Below, piece by piece: positions 38,101-53,100 of a stretch of DNA of 64,000 nucleotides (position 1 is the stretch's first letter; each line of letters begins with the position of its first letter). The notes below the pieces were generated by a model that saw only the letters and a program-made list of their open reading frames with translations, was not told where the DNA came from and searched no databases. The translations under genes and the position numbers were made by a program. The stretch spans positions 47,117,116-47,181,115 of the forward strand of contig NC_088301.1 in NCBI RefSeq assembly GCF_032854445.1, given 5' to 3'. This DNA is from Liolophura sinensis (taxonomy: Eukaryota > Mollusca > Polyplacophora > Chitonida > Chitonidae).

Positions 38101-41100
38101 ACCCAATGTTTGCAGTCATGCTCTATGCGTGTATAAAGCAGAAGTAGACCACGAATACCCACAACCTTAAGTTCATGTAATTTAAAAACTTTGTCTTTAC
38201 AGGTAAGTAATATGCAGCTTATTGAGATTATGAGCAACTTAAATCACTTGAGAGGAATGTATGTATGTTAGAAGCTGTAGTCCACTTTTGTTTCTGTCAT
38301 TGAATAATTATTTACTCATGAAATGTGACTGTCTCATGTAATTTAAAAACTTTGTCTTTACAGGTAAGTAATATGCAGCTTATTGAGATTATGAGCAACT
38401 TAAATCACTTGAGAGGAATGTATGTATGTTAGAAGCTGTAGTCCACTTTTGTTTCTGTCATTGAATAATTATTTACTCATGAAATGTGACTGTCTGTGTC
38501 ATAAAGTTTTGGTTTGTTTTATACGAATGTACGACATCTCTGTTTTACAGCACGTTCACATCAACTGTTAGTGGAAGTTACAGACACTCATTTAAGTAAG
38601 TGATACATTAATTTACTGGTATTCAAATGTTTTTTTTTTTTTGACTATGTTTCTTGATTCGATCTGAACTATGGTTCAGCTGTGTATTGAATTTAAATTT
38701 AAACCTTTAATTAGATAATGTAACTAGGTATGTACAGTAGTTTTGTTTATGCATCTAATAAGTTTGTGCAACTTTATTGAGATTCCCTTTAACTGATGTT
38801 TTGGCTTGCCTTGTAGGAGGTCAGGCCTGTACTATTTTCAGACAGATGGTATGGATCTTGGAAAGACGCACCTCTGTATTGTTCATGTTAGAGAAACACA
38901 GAAGTAAGTGTACAGGTTTATTTTAATTTAGATTTAATCAAGATTTACTTTAATCTGCTTTCATAAAATGTTTGAGTTGTGGTTAAACAGAAGTGGAATT
39001 CTTATTAGATTCAGAGAAATTTCATAAGTAAACATTTCATCAAAAACTGATAAACACAGAAGACACATATTGTTGAATTGTCTACATTTGTGTAAAGTAT
39101 TTGTTTTATCAATGCCTTTTTCAGGGAATGCAAAGTTGAAGTTTTAGATCGCTCATTTAGTCCAATGATTGTGTTGATAGAAGAGGGAGACAGAGTCTGG
39201 TGGCATTGGGACAGGTTCAAGGTGAGAGTTATCCCCCTTTAGCTGCACACCTGCATTCTTTTATGCTAATAAGCTGTAAGGGTGTAATTATGCGAGAGAA
39301 ATTGACAAACACTTTTGAAACTAATTGTTTTATATAAATACTGTTTTATTTTTAATTCATACAAGATCTATTTTTGATTACTATATTATTTATTACGATC
39401 ATGGTCTAAAGTGAAATGGTGAGGAAGAACTGGATCAGTCATTGTAAGAGTATAAATTATATTTGAGTAATGATCAAGTGGCATTTCAGAAAACATTTTC
39501 CTGTAAATATATTAGTTTTATAATTAGTTGTTATTCTCCTGTTTACTAGATTGTATGGCATTTCTTTTCAGTGCAAGAAGTTTCACAGTATCTATCAGAT
39601 TCATGCCCCAGGGAAGGATCATCCACCCAGTGAACAGTATGAGGTGTGTGTTGATTATGTTGAAATGTCATTTCTAAAAGTGAGCAAGTTCAAATAAGTC
39701 GATTTGAAATGTTTAAGAATGGGCCATTGTGGCCTGTGCCTGGTTTGTAGTCTCTAAAACATGTTCTTTTTCCATTCCACAGCCTGTTAAGGATGGCTTC
39801 AGATGGACTGCTCCAAGGTAATGTATATTAGCCAAAGCTTAGAAACTTTAAAACATGAAATATATTTTATATTATTTATTATGGGCCAAGCTGTTAACAA
39901 CATACATGCACATACAATTTTCTTTGTTTCTGTTAACATACAGTTTTTATTAAGTACACAAGAAATTCAATGAGTAATATTGCTGTATATTTAATAAAAT
40001 CTATTAAAATTAGTGAACATATTTTCTTCTGTTTATTTTATTGAATTTGAATAAAAAACATTAAAAAAACAACATGAAGAATTATTAAAGGGAGTGAACA
40101 TTCCTTTGTTCTCACAGCGGAAATCTGAAATTTTGAAACATAACTATCATAGGACAGAACTATTCTTCATCCTGCTAGTGGAAAGTCTGATTTCTACTTA
40201 AGTACAGCATGTTAACAGCTTTCTAGCCGAGTGTGCAATGACGAAAGTATCAATTTCTTTTTTCTCCCACTGACAGTAAGCAAGGCTTGTTGTCATACCA
40301 GTTCCATGTGCCAGGTGTTTACTATTTTTCTGACCAAAACTTTGAAGAGGCTGCGGAGTACATTGGGACTGTGATTGTGAAGCCGAAACAGAAGGAACAT
40401 TACATAGAACTGTCTGAAAACGGCTTTTCTCCAGGTATTAGTTATCACCTTTTACCTGCTTCTGAAGACTCGAAGTAGGTTACACGTGTATATAGTGTGG
40501 ATATATTACTTGGTAATTTAAACCTGGACTTAGTGTAATTGCCATTTAAATGCTGAAGGATGTTTTTACATTCCTACATCCCTAATTCTTCAACCCTTTC
40601 AACCTCTGAGACCAATATTTTGAAACATTCTGAGAGGACTATTGGGTGTAGAGAAATGATTTGCACAGTTTTATGAAGCTTACATCTTTAATGACACAAA
40701 TAAATCACTTTTAGCTTTTTTTTCATATAAATTGTATGCATAAATTCCACTGGAAAGTGCTTTAGAGGTCAAAAATTCTCTTTTGGTTGTTTTCCATTTT
40801 TTTTGTTAATGGAGAACCCCAACGACTTTGTTTTCTCATTAAATGTTCCCTTGACACAATATTTATGCTACATTAGTCTGTAAACTGCAGTATAAAAAAT
40901 ATTATCTAGTTCTATTTAAAAAATCCAATCAAAGTGGGAACCATTAGATCTACCAGCTGTGTGTTTTTCTAGTATTAGCCAACTTATGTCTTAATCTATA
41001 AGTACCCTGATGTCTACACCACTTAATTAGGCACTTTGAAAATCATATAAATAAAACAGTTATATAACAAATATTTATAAATATATGAAAGTTATTTTAG

Positions 41101-44100
41101 TACAACATATTGCGACTGGGCGACCAGTGGTGGCTAATTTTTGCTCACTTAGGGGCCACAGTAGATGACACAGATGCACTCTGGTCTGGTTTGTCTGCCG
41201 TTTCTTTTAATATAGGCATGGTACAAGTAGCAAGTCTTATACAACTACGATAGATTGTGTGCTCCATAATTAAAGGTGTTTTCGATGAGATAATCTGTCC
41301 GTATTTTTAGTATTCAATCTGTGGCATTTTTAGGCCTTGTATGTAACTTCACAGTATCCCGTGTTGTATTTTGCTCTTGCAAGCCAAACTTGGGCATGGA
41401 ATAATCTTGAAATTAGTTGTATGTTGATTGTTTCCTGTGGTCCGTGTTGTTCACGTAGAAAAGCTTGCTTGTCTGCCAGCGAACTTGCCGCCGTGACGTC
41501 ACTAGGTCAAAGGTGGCTCGATCATAGTGGTATAGATTTTTCTGATGTTTGTTCACCATATTCTACTGTTTTTATTTCCTTTTCGACATTTTAAACGATC
41601 GAAATGGATTCAGGGGACATAAACTATCTAAGTGCAGTTTGGAGTCCCAGCATTGGGGGTTCTACTTTAAAGAGTGTGGGTCTCATTTTCGTACATGCAG
41701 TAATATACTGCTTTGTTTAATAAGAAAACACATTGTTGCACTAATTTTGTATTTGTTTAGACCTTTGGTACACACAGACTGGTGATCGCATATGGTGGAC
41801 ATGGAGTGGTCATCATGTGGACAGGATGGATTCTACCTTTACTATCTGTGAAATAGAAAAGACACTTAACCCGGCCACCAAGCAGGAGTCCACTGATGAA
41901 GGAGGTGAGAATAGCACTATAAAGAATAGTTTTTTTTTCTTTTGTAAGGCTTCTTGCTCAGATTATTTTTCTTCTTCTCTGACAACTGGTTTTTTTTTGG
42001 GGGGGGGGGGGGTTTGGAAGAAGACTGGCTGTTCAACATACATGCATCACAAGTATAGCCCTTTATGTGCATCAGTTTTCAGCTTTGTAGTTGTAACAGT
42101 TTTCTGTCATGTGAGTTGCAAACATGGGGGAAATTAGATTTTTTGTGTTTTGATCTTAATTTGCAACAAATATGTACATCACAGGGAAAAAAATAAGACA
42201 AGATTCATGATCAGGACCTCAAACTACGATGGGTGGCATACTTACAATATTTCTATATTCATCCTAGACACGAATGGAGTGTATATGCATTACATAACAG
42301 GGCAGTATGTAGAGTCACTTTAGTTCTGGAAAACATTTGGGCTCCCAAATGAGTGGGCTTTTCCACTCAAACTAAACAAGCTGTATCAAAACTAACATGT
42401 TAATTAAGCAAAATTATGATGGTTCATCAATAAAAAGTTAAGTTTTCATGCAATTTTTTTTCATTCACAGACTTAAAACTCTTCAGAAAGACATCATTCT
42501 GAGTTGCATTATTGAAATATCTTTACGCACAGTCACAATGTCACCATTAAAGTTTGGGATCAGAATCTTTTATGTTCTTCTAGATATGGCCCTGCATAAC
42601 ATTACATGTATTATACGGCACATGTAAATGTTCCGTAATATAGTAAATCAGTCTTTTGTCAAATTTTGAAGCCCTGTATATCATGTATTTATTTAGATAG
42701 CGTACAGATTTTCAGCATACATACAGTACACATATAGCCCCCTCCACTCAACAATTTTGAACTTCACAGCTGTAATAGTTTTTTGTCATGTGACTTGCAA
42801 ATATGGGGTAAAATTGCAAATTTTCAAGTTTTGAGGGCAGTTTGCTGCATAAGTGCATCTTGAAGGGAAAAAATAAAACCACATTGGTGATCACGATGTC
42901 AAATCTTTCGGGGGGTTTATTGTCTAATGTGGATTGTGTCTATTTTTTTGCTTGTATTAGACAAACCTGGGGTCTTTTCAGAAGGGCATAGAACTGATAG
43001 ATTTGAACAGTCAGTGGTGGAGAATGTGGAAAGTTTTAGAGTTTTTTAAAAACTGTGTGTACAGACCGCTCAGAAGCCGCATAACTGCATGCAGTTCTGT
43101 TTTTTTGTTGTTTTTGTTATAATATTTATTATCATTACAAGTACTGTATTTCACATAAAGTTTTGCATGTAAAAGTGGACTTTCAGAAGCACATAAAGAC
43201 CTTAAAATGGCCCTTTACTTTCATTGTGTGGGTGGATTTTGGTTTACCCCAGGATTTGTATTTTACTACTAAGGCGACATAAATTTTATGGGGTGTTTTA
43301 TGATTAAAATTCAAAGTTCATCTTTTTAATTTACTTGATAATTATGATTTTCCTATTTTTCAAGGCTTGCTGGTCATGTCAATATGTTTTTAACAGGAAC
43401 AGTTGCTGGGACAGTCCACATTTGCTGAAAATAAGATGATAATTCCGTTTTATTTTTATATCCCCCCCCCCTCTGGTATTAGAAAAAAAAAGATGGTAGT
43501 GTAAACATCTGATACATACTTGTGTACAATCTTTGTGTGACTCTAGCATGCATTGTGTTACAGCACAGTGGCAGTACATGGATGAAGAGGCAGCAAAGCT
43601 ATGCACAAGGCTGGGCCTTGCCACTGTCCAGTACAACACAGTAGGGGTTTACCACTACAGGGTTACTGAGACCCGCAATGCAGTCTCCACCTGCTCTGTC
43701 ATTGTCAACCCTGGGCCTAAGGTAAACCCAGCTTATAGTGACATGTACTCTCTAAGGATATATTATTGGTTATATGATGACCTTACAGTGGTACATGGGT
43801 AAATATTTGGCTGAGGTCGATAATATTTTTCCGATGCCTAGCTAAGGAAAATATCTCAGCTAGGCCAAATATCTACCTGCATAACCCCCTGAGGGCCGTC
43901 ATATAATGAATTCATCACCATAAAGAGCATTTTTGAGATGTAAAACTGAGAAAAACTCGTGCTGACAGGCCAGGCCCATTGCTTACCCGGAGTTGTCTCC
44001 CTTCCCTTTTTTTTTTGTGCGAGCAATAAAATAAAATCTTTAAATCTTTACATTCCGTGTCGGCATTGAAGTTCAGAACCTTTTGACATCGTCGGAGCTG

Positions 44101-47100
44101 TCATATGTTTCTGTTAGAGGCAGTCACTAATCGGCTGATTTAAAGCCAGTCAAGGTCAGGATTCAGGCTAATCAAATGAAATGCGCGAAAAAGGTGAGGC
44201 AGCAGAATACTGTGATGGATGGGATTTTGGAAATTTTGATTTTGGAAGAGAAGATGTCGATTTGGATAATGATGCTGTGATCAACAGGCAGGGATGAAAC
44301 CAAGGCAAAAGTGTCCTAGGAATGGAGGAAATTCTTTAGAAGATTTCAACTGTCCTTTTCATCACAGTAGGAACAAAAATTATCCCGGTATGCTCATTAG
44401 TGAAGTTTTTATGCTCGTTTTAGTGAAGGACATGTAATATAAAAACGCATTCATTCCCCCCAAAAAGAAAAAAAAAAATCAAGCCTTCACTAGTCATCTG
44501 ATGAGAAAAAAAAAATATGTGCATGCAGTTAAATATTAGTGTTTGCAAGCACATGTAGTTTAAAATAAAATAAAAAGCACCAGTAAATATGTATATTTTT
44601 TTTCATGCAAGTTATACTCTTGTTGATTTGTAGAACTACACAATTCACCTGACAGACAATGGCTTTGAGCCTAAGGTGATGACAATCCGTCCTAATGACA
44701 GAGTTTGGTGGGTGTGGCAGACTGGTCAGAAGCAACACAACATAGTGCAGGTAAGCTAGCCGTTAAGATACAGGCTGCTAGTTACACAGTTAATGCTGTG
44801 TAGAAACTGGAACTACCCTCAACAGTCCTCAACAGATTCACCAACAGGTGAAAGAATTAAGTTTTGATGCACTTTGATAACACTATTCATAATATTAAGA
44901 AGATTAAATGTATTGTTCAGGCAGGAATACATATGTACAATTATTTCCAGCGTTATTGCCCTTTAAACATCAACTGGGGACTTGCTATGTGCAAGTCCCC
45001 TCCTACTCAAGGCATCTCCAACAGTTATGATCATCAAATTTTGTAGGCATAACAGACACCATGTGGGTATTTGCATGTGCTTTTGAATTTGGGCAACATC
45101 AATTATTCCCACTTAAAAACATAGAATGGGGTATAGCCTTGTCATCACCTACACGTGCTATTATGATTGGATATATTTGAAACTTGGTCAGCTTGATAGA
45201 GATTGTATGCAGATATGCGCAGACTATTGTGGTTGTGCCACATCTATTAGCTTCAGAGTTATTGCCCTTTAAACACAGAATTGGAAGTCAGGTGTTAGTT
45301 GTTGTTTGTTGGAGTAGTATACTGATCTCTCAGTGCTGATATGTCTGTAAGGTGAGTGAGTGGGCAGTATAATTCCTCACCCTCATCCATCTTTGAGCAA
45401 ATTTTTGAGCGTAGTAAACTAATTTAAACATAGTGTGTGCAGGTGATGAATTCATTATGCTATCATTCGGTTGAATAAAGCCCCAGGGATTCGATCCCTA
45501 TTTTCTGATACCTCTTGTGACTACTTGTGTTTTATATAACCTTTGCAGGTGTCTCACCAAGGTAGCCCAATAGAAGGTGGGTTTGGTAGTGGAGCTCCAC
45601 GGGATTGTCCCTCGGCTTTTGTCCACCAGTTCCACAGTCCAGGTGTCTTCTACTTCAAAAGGTGAGTTAATATGTACAGATTTTCAACAGGGTGATGGTT
45701 TTGTAATGGTTCCTATTTTTATGCACATGTTACTGTCACTTAATGATACCTTAATTTCTTAACTTTTTCGCATATGAAAAAGCAACTTTGAGTGCAATCT
45801 ATGCACATTTTTAATTTGATTTTGGAGACGAAACTACATTGGTTAGATTGGTCATTTTCAGGGCTTCGCAAAAAGTGTAATTTTTTTAGTCAACACAGAA
45901 TCAGGCCTTCAGAGTTTTCTTGGATAAACACTTGGCAAACATGTGAAAAGGTTAAAAAAAACTACAGTAAAAGTTTATTAAGATTGATGTGGGTAATTGT
46001 GGAAATGTGGATTTGTGAAATCTGTGTTTCAGGAACAAACATTTTGCTGTGTTAATCTTTCTCCCATTGTCTCAGTTACTGAAAGTATTTGGTGTCAATG
46101 TAAATAAGCTTTATTAACAGATAATAATGGCTACATGAAATCAGTATGTCATTCCTTTGTGCCATATGACCTGAATTTTTTAAAATTTACAGTTTATTTC
46201 CTTTTTTTTTACTATCGTTTCAGTCTGAATTTGCCCAAAATGTTTGGTGCTGTTGTGGTGTCCACACAACCGCAGGTAGGTGTTTGTTGATTAACACATG
46301 ACTTAATACTGCCACTGTGGTGTTAAACTCTAACTGTAATATTGTAACCAGTATTCTGAAACATTCTGAGAGAACTATGGTTTTATGAATCTTTAATGAC
46401 ACGAACAAATCATTTTCAGCCTCTTACTTGTAATAATTGTATGCATAAATACCACTGAAAAAAGTCCTTTAGTGGTGGAAAAGGTTGAAAATTTACAGTA
46501 AATCTATTAAAAAGCCTTGCATGACTGTAATTATTTTAGAAATCGTTGATTCGGATGTCATTATTGCAGTCCATCTTCCCTCTTCCCAGTCATAACATGT
46601 TTTTCATTCTCCTGTTCACAGGTTCATGAAGTGCAAGTGGCACGCGCCAAGCTGACCCCTGACCCCGTGGTTGTCATGGTAAATGACATTGTGTGCTGGG
46701 TGTATCCAGGTCTGCGTCACCACCAACTACGAGAGGTGAAAACAGTCGATGAGATTCTTAAAACCGACTCGACAGTAGCCATTGCTCCCAGGTGAGAACA
46801 TTAATTGCATATGTTGCAGGGGCTGAGGAAAGGTTGTGGTGGAGGGTAGGTAGTCGGGCACAGGTAGATGGACATAGGGATTTGTGCTGTCTGTTGTTCT
46901 TTGATTCCGCTGTACAATCGATGTCCAGACTATAACTAGATGCTACTTTGACCTATTGCCTGAAAGGTGGAAAGTGGTAGAATGTCAGTCATATCAATGA
47001 GAGGAAGGTGGGAAAAACTAAACATAACCACAGTAAATTTACAATTATGCTGAAGCCATGCTTTACAGGGGTAACAGAAAGGATAGGTCATAGTAAACTG

Positions 47101-50100
47101 AAGGGATGTGGCAGAAATCTCTTTAGCTCATTGAGTGGGAGACTGATTGGAGTGCTTTGTTCCTTTAAAGTTTTCTTTTTCGTATTTTTTTTTTGCAACA
47201 AATTTAGACCATACAAGAGTATAGATCATGTGGCCCTTTTACCCATTTACTTTATCGCATGTATATGATTATCAGTTATTTTATTTATTTATTTATTTGA
47301 TTGGTGTTTTTTACGCCATACTCAAGAATATTTCACTTATACCACAGCAGCCAGCATTATGGTGGGAGGAAACCGGGCACAGCCCAGTGGAAACCCCATG
47401 ACCATCCGCAAGTTGCTGGAAGACCTTCCCACTTTTATTATCAGTCAGTTCTGCATAGATTATATGGTAATGGATCTTACCCTTAATAAGTATTGTCTTA
47501 ATTCTTCTGAACAGATACAGGTACAGATACTTGGACGTGAACCATTTCCTACAGCTATTGATTCTCCAACTTCTAAATAATTCATGCAAACCATTAGTTA
47601 ATTATTCAGTCACCTTTTGGAACACTTTTAATTAGGCTGTTTAGGGAAATGATTCCGTAGTATTTAAGATCCTGTACATTCCAGGTTATCTGAAAACATC
47701 AATTATTAAGAGGTCAGGTGGGCACGTCACAAGACTTGCTTATACCTTGTTGTCAGGTGTAATTGTTTTTCTAGCCATTGTACTGGCTTGACAACACATT
47801 TGTATGTGTGTATGTACATTCTTGGCTGACATGTAGCATCTGTGGATATATGTCTAACATTTGGGATTCTACCAAACAGATAGTATAGTCAGTGGTTAGT
47901 CAAGTCTGAATGTTTTTTTTTTTTTTGATGTTTTTATTTGTTAGTCGCTTATAAGAGTGAATCACCCTACATACAGGTAGGGTGATTCACTACCACAAAG
48001 TGTTGGCTCTCTTCTGTTTCAGGCGGTGTATGTCCAAAGCTATCACTCAACAGGGAGTGTTCCACTTCTGCAGCAAGTCTTTCCAGAAGGGCAAGAAAGA
48101 TAAGGTACAGTTTAGATTTAGTTTTGCCTGTAGTATACAGTATTTCACATAAAGTTTCGTATATAAAAATGCACTTCCAGAAGCACAGAAAGGCTTGAAA
48201 ATGATGCATTTGATGCCAGCACTTGAAAATGTCTTTCTGGTAAAAAAAATAAACTTCACAAAAAACTCTTCAGAACCGAGCAAAATATTCCACTGGAGAA
48301 ATGCTATACTAAAGTGAAATACAGTAATCATATGAGCAAAATGTCTTCAGCTCTCTTCAGATTTCATGGAATTTCTCTTGCTTCAGCCTAAACAATTATT
48401 ATGAAATATTGTTGTATTACTAGTGCTGTATTTTGTTTGTGTCTTGTATGTGTTGCACTTTGGTTGAAATGCCTTTATACATTTCATTTTCTCCAAAGCT
48501 TACAATGTTTTCTTGTTTGTGTCATAGGATAATAATGCTGATGAAGTTCGTCTTAGCACAGTGATCTCAGACGATCGATTTGACAATTCTGTGGTTCAAG
48601 TCAACAAGTTTGGTTTCCACCCTGCTCAACTCTACGTGCAGAAGGTAGCATAAAAACAAACTGTGAATTTTATTCCACTAGCTCATTTCTTGCCTTTTTA
48701 AAAGAATAAACATGTGTATTAGGTGTGGATTATTTTAAGGGTCCAAGCAGGTAGTCTTGCGGATCACCTGTTGTAAAGATTATTATTTTTATTATTAATT
48801 CGATTTTGTGTGCCACCTACAGCCTAGACCACTTGGCCGCTTGACTTGTAATTTTTCAGTAAAATTACCCAATGGCTGAAGTTGTGCACTTTGAGCAAGA
48901 TTTTTTTTGTCATGTGGTTTTGTCGGCCATATTGGATTTTTTTTTTTTACATATTCTGTTGTATTTCGAGCTGGTGATTCTGAATCTGCTTTTATATTTT
49001 GCATATCTCTGTAATTTTTTGAAATATAGTCAAAAAATCTAAAATTTAGTGACATAATTTCAATGACCTGTAACTAGAGAACTATGGGAGCTAGAAATGT
49101 AAAACTTGCACTGAATTGTAGACCAAGACATGACGTTTCTCTGTTATGCCAACGGATTTCAGCTACGAATAATAGTTTTCTCGCTAGAAGGGTTTAAATG
49201 ACTTCCCAAATCCGTTGTGCATTTAGATATAGTTAAGCTGTCTCCCTTTTGACAGTGTACAATGATATCCATGACAATGAATGACGTGAATCTCAGCCAA
49301 AACTGCTCTCCAGTTCTAGTTATTAATTATTTTCTTGAGGGACTTACGTAGCGGAGGTGGTTGGCAGGGCAGGCCAGCACAGCACAGTGACCAAGGAGCC
49401 TCTCACCAATGGGTGTGAACTCATGCTGGCTTCCTCTCCTGTGATACATGGTCTGCCAGCAACCTTCAGATGGTCGTGGGTTTCCTCCCACCATAATGCT
49501 GGTCGCTGTCATATAAGTGAAATATTTGTAGCATAAAACACCAATCACATGAATAAGTGAATATTAATTATTTTTTTGATAGATGAGCTTGACCATACAT
49601 TTGGTCACTATACTATATGAAGCATATATTCAATTCACTGATTGTATGAGACCACTTTACATCACTGGATACCTCTAATAAACCTCCAAACTTTCTGACA
49701 AATTCAAACCAGCAGTGAATTGATTTGAACTCGCAGTGTCATTAGTCACAAACATCTGATTTTGTCAGTGCAAGATGCCATAAACCATGCCAGTTTAATT
49801 TTATATAGAGATTTGAAATGCTAAAATATAAGATAAATTTAGTTCAGATAAACCTAATTATATGTTTATAAACACATGTAATCATGCAAATATGGAGAGA
49901 AACTAAATAGGAAGAGCTGGCATTCTTTATTTAAATGAACGCTTCTACGAAAGCCAAACATAGTAATTTGGGTATGTCTGTCAGTCTGTCTGTTACACTT
50001 CGGTTTCCATGCAATAACTGTCCCAGTTTTATGAAATTTGGTTTGCAGGATTGTTTTATGGCCCTTTAGATTAAGGCCAAAAACCAGCTTGATCCATCCA

Positions 50101-53100
50101 GTAGATTTACATATGTAACAAGAGATATACATTGGCCCTTTTATTTCAGGGAGAGAGTGTCTTGTGGACGTGGAAGATCAATGACGAACCTCACAACATC
50201 ATACATGTTACAGCTGCTGATAGTCAGGTGTGTAATGAGCATTGCATTGTCTTAAATGTACCTGGTGATTAACAGGTGTACCATTGAGAAATAATGTACG
50301 TTATATGTTCAGCGAGGCTTCAACCTTCATAGCAGTTTTCGTGTAAAAATTTGCTACAGTTTGCAGTTAGCCAAGGTTAACTCACATGTTTCAAGATTGC
50401 GCTTTTTTAGAGCTTATTTTTACACCTTTGTTCCCAGCATGCAAAGTACATTTAAATGTATTTTTGTTCAGTACTGTCTACCTATGCTTCAACCACCTAC
50501 ATGTAGTTACCTGTCAGGTATTCTTCCTTTTAGGCACCCTTGAATGTTGTCCAAGGCCCGAAATCTTTCAACAGTGGAAAGCCTGTCCCAAATAACAGTT
50601 TTCTGTATACCTTTGATGAGATAGGTGTGTTTACTGTGGCTTCCCAAGGGGCACCTGGCTGTTCATGCACCATCCATGTCCTGGAACATGGTAAGTATAT
50701 TGAGCTGTGTTCTAAGTGTGTAATGACGTGTCACTAATTCTCATAGCTACATTCGTGACAATGGACAACAGCTAATGGTCAACCAATGATTGGTTTATAT
50801 TTTTTGCTTTAATATCATGCCTCTGATTAAATGAAATAAAAAAAACACTTGAGCAATCTAAGCAAGATGTCAGAATTGACCTTCCTGGGCAAAATTTTGA
50901 AAACCTGGATATCATGCCTATCCAAAGATAGCAAAGATTAATGTTAGTCTTAATTGACAGATAATGTTATTTAAATTTTGTAGCTGAGCGCTGCAAGGAA
51001 CCTTATATTGTGTCCAGTCCTAATGGTGGCACAGTAGAACGATACACAACTGTCCAGTTGCACTGTGACACTCCAGGTGCGAAAATCTTCTACACCACGG
51101 ATGGTTCAAAACCAGACCTTCATTCACAGTCTTCTGAGGTAATACTATTGTATATATTACAATTATCATGGTGTGAGAAGAATAGTTCAAATGTATCATA
51201 ATAACTTTATTTAAGGTATTTTTAATCATTCATATCTTTATGCGTTTAAGATGTGAATAAGTCATCTTAATGATAATTCTTAATAAATAATTTAGTGTCA
51301 ATTTTTTTTTTGTTATATTTAATTCCAGTACTTGCAAGTTCTTATATTTGATGAATATTGCGCAGTCCAGAGCCTCTCGCATTAAATCAAATATTGTAAC
51401 TGAAACAAATATTTGTACTATTGTAAATGCTCAGAAACTAAAGTTATTTATACCAAATTTCTTTTAAAACAATTCTGAAAGATACCTGACACTTTGTTGC
51501 AGGTGTATACAGACGGTGTGATTCTGAATCACTCTGGACTGCATTTTATAAGAGCCATTGCCGTGTGTGATGGTGTGCTAACCAGCCATGTGATGACATC
51601 CAAGTAAGATTTGGATTCATTTCTGTTTCATCATTCACCTCAAATTCTCTGTGTGATTTAACTTCTGAAAAATTTTGATACTAGCCTTGAGTAAATCTGT
51701 TTTAAACATGTAAGTCTGTATGTAGAAACTTTCATGTAATTTGATATTCAAGAGGAGGAATAGAATTGCATCAAATTACTTCTCATAATGAGGCCACTCT
51801 CCCATTTGAATGGCGAGTTTTTAGAAGAAAACTCTGGTTAGGTTGGACCTCGGAGGATGGATAATGGTGAGTTTTAAAGTTAAAGCTCCAAAAGGAAGTT
51901 AAATACCTATTTTTAAGACATTTGAATTCTGTAAACTGATTTGGAAAAAGCTAGGCAAATACAAGTAGGCTTACAGCAGACCGTTTTAGTGATCTCTGTT
52001 AAATGTGGTTATTCTACCTAAGATGAAAAACATCAACTTCAATTAAGATCTCAAAACATTTCTGGGACTCTTCAATGATGTTTTTCTACATTCTGGAAAA
52101 AATGTAGGAAAGAGTTTTCGCTGTCATTACATACACTGTATCCTGCATACTTCAGTAAAAAAGTCCCACTTCTCAGTTTCATGCCTCAAAAATAAATTTC
52201 ATAGTTGCCCTCATGGCAAATTTCTTCAGAGGAAAAATTGTTTTGAGGTGTTGTTTTAAGTTGCTGTACAGGTAATTATTTTAGTAAGTTGTAGACGTTA
52301 TGAAGTATTTGTGCTTCTCCAGATATTTCTCCTACCATGATATGGCTGGAATACTGTCAATGTAGTATTTAAACCTCAATTATTTATTTCAGACGTTACT
52401 GGGTTCTCAGTCAAGAAACAGATGATGAAATAGAGAGTGAGTCCAATAAAATGGTGGAAAAGGAGGTGCCCCTAAAAGCCCCAGTGATGGACATGGTAAT
52501 TTAATGACAGTCATACTTTTTGAATCTAATGAAAAGCATATTATTGAAAGAATGCTTGTTGTGTGAATATGGTCTGACATACAAAGTACTGATTCTATCA
52601 AAGCATATGCCCCTGCTTTACTTTGTTAATTCAGTCAATTATTATACAAGGTGAAATTTTATTAACTGTAATATTTGGTAAAAATACTGATGTCTTTGTT
52701 TGAATATAAGTACAATTTGTCACAATTTATTGAAACATACTTGATAAAATGGTTAAAGTATGGTTAAGTCAAAGAAAAAAAATGTGTTAACTCGAAGTAT
52801 ATGTGCTATTTTGTCAGACGGAGTCTTGGAAGTGGTTGTCTTGTGCGCCAACAATCAAGGGCTGTGTGACTCAGCCGGGAGAACTAGAGATCTTCTGGGA
52901 ACCTCCTCCTGCAGATTGTTTGCCCATGGTCTTGGGGTATCAGGTGAGACATCATGATTAATATTGTAATATCTAAAAAGTAGTGTAAAAATGCATCTTA
53001 GACTGAAAGAAATGTTAATAAAATGTTTATATGATTGAAGTTGTTGGAATTTAAAAAAGGTTGAACGATGGTGTACATTTTTTTTTTTTTTTTAATATTA

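Noticed and set aside
44914-45260. Tandem unit with GTTATTGCCCTTTAAACA at both ends
   Set aside because: Only the short ends match; the interior shows no clear repeat, so I did not annotate it.
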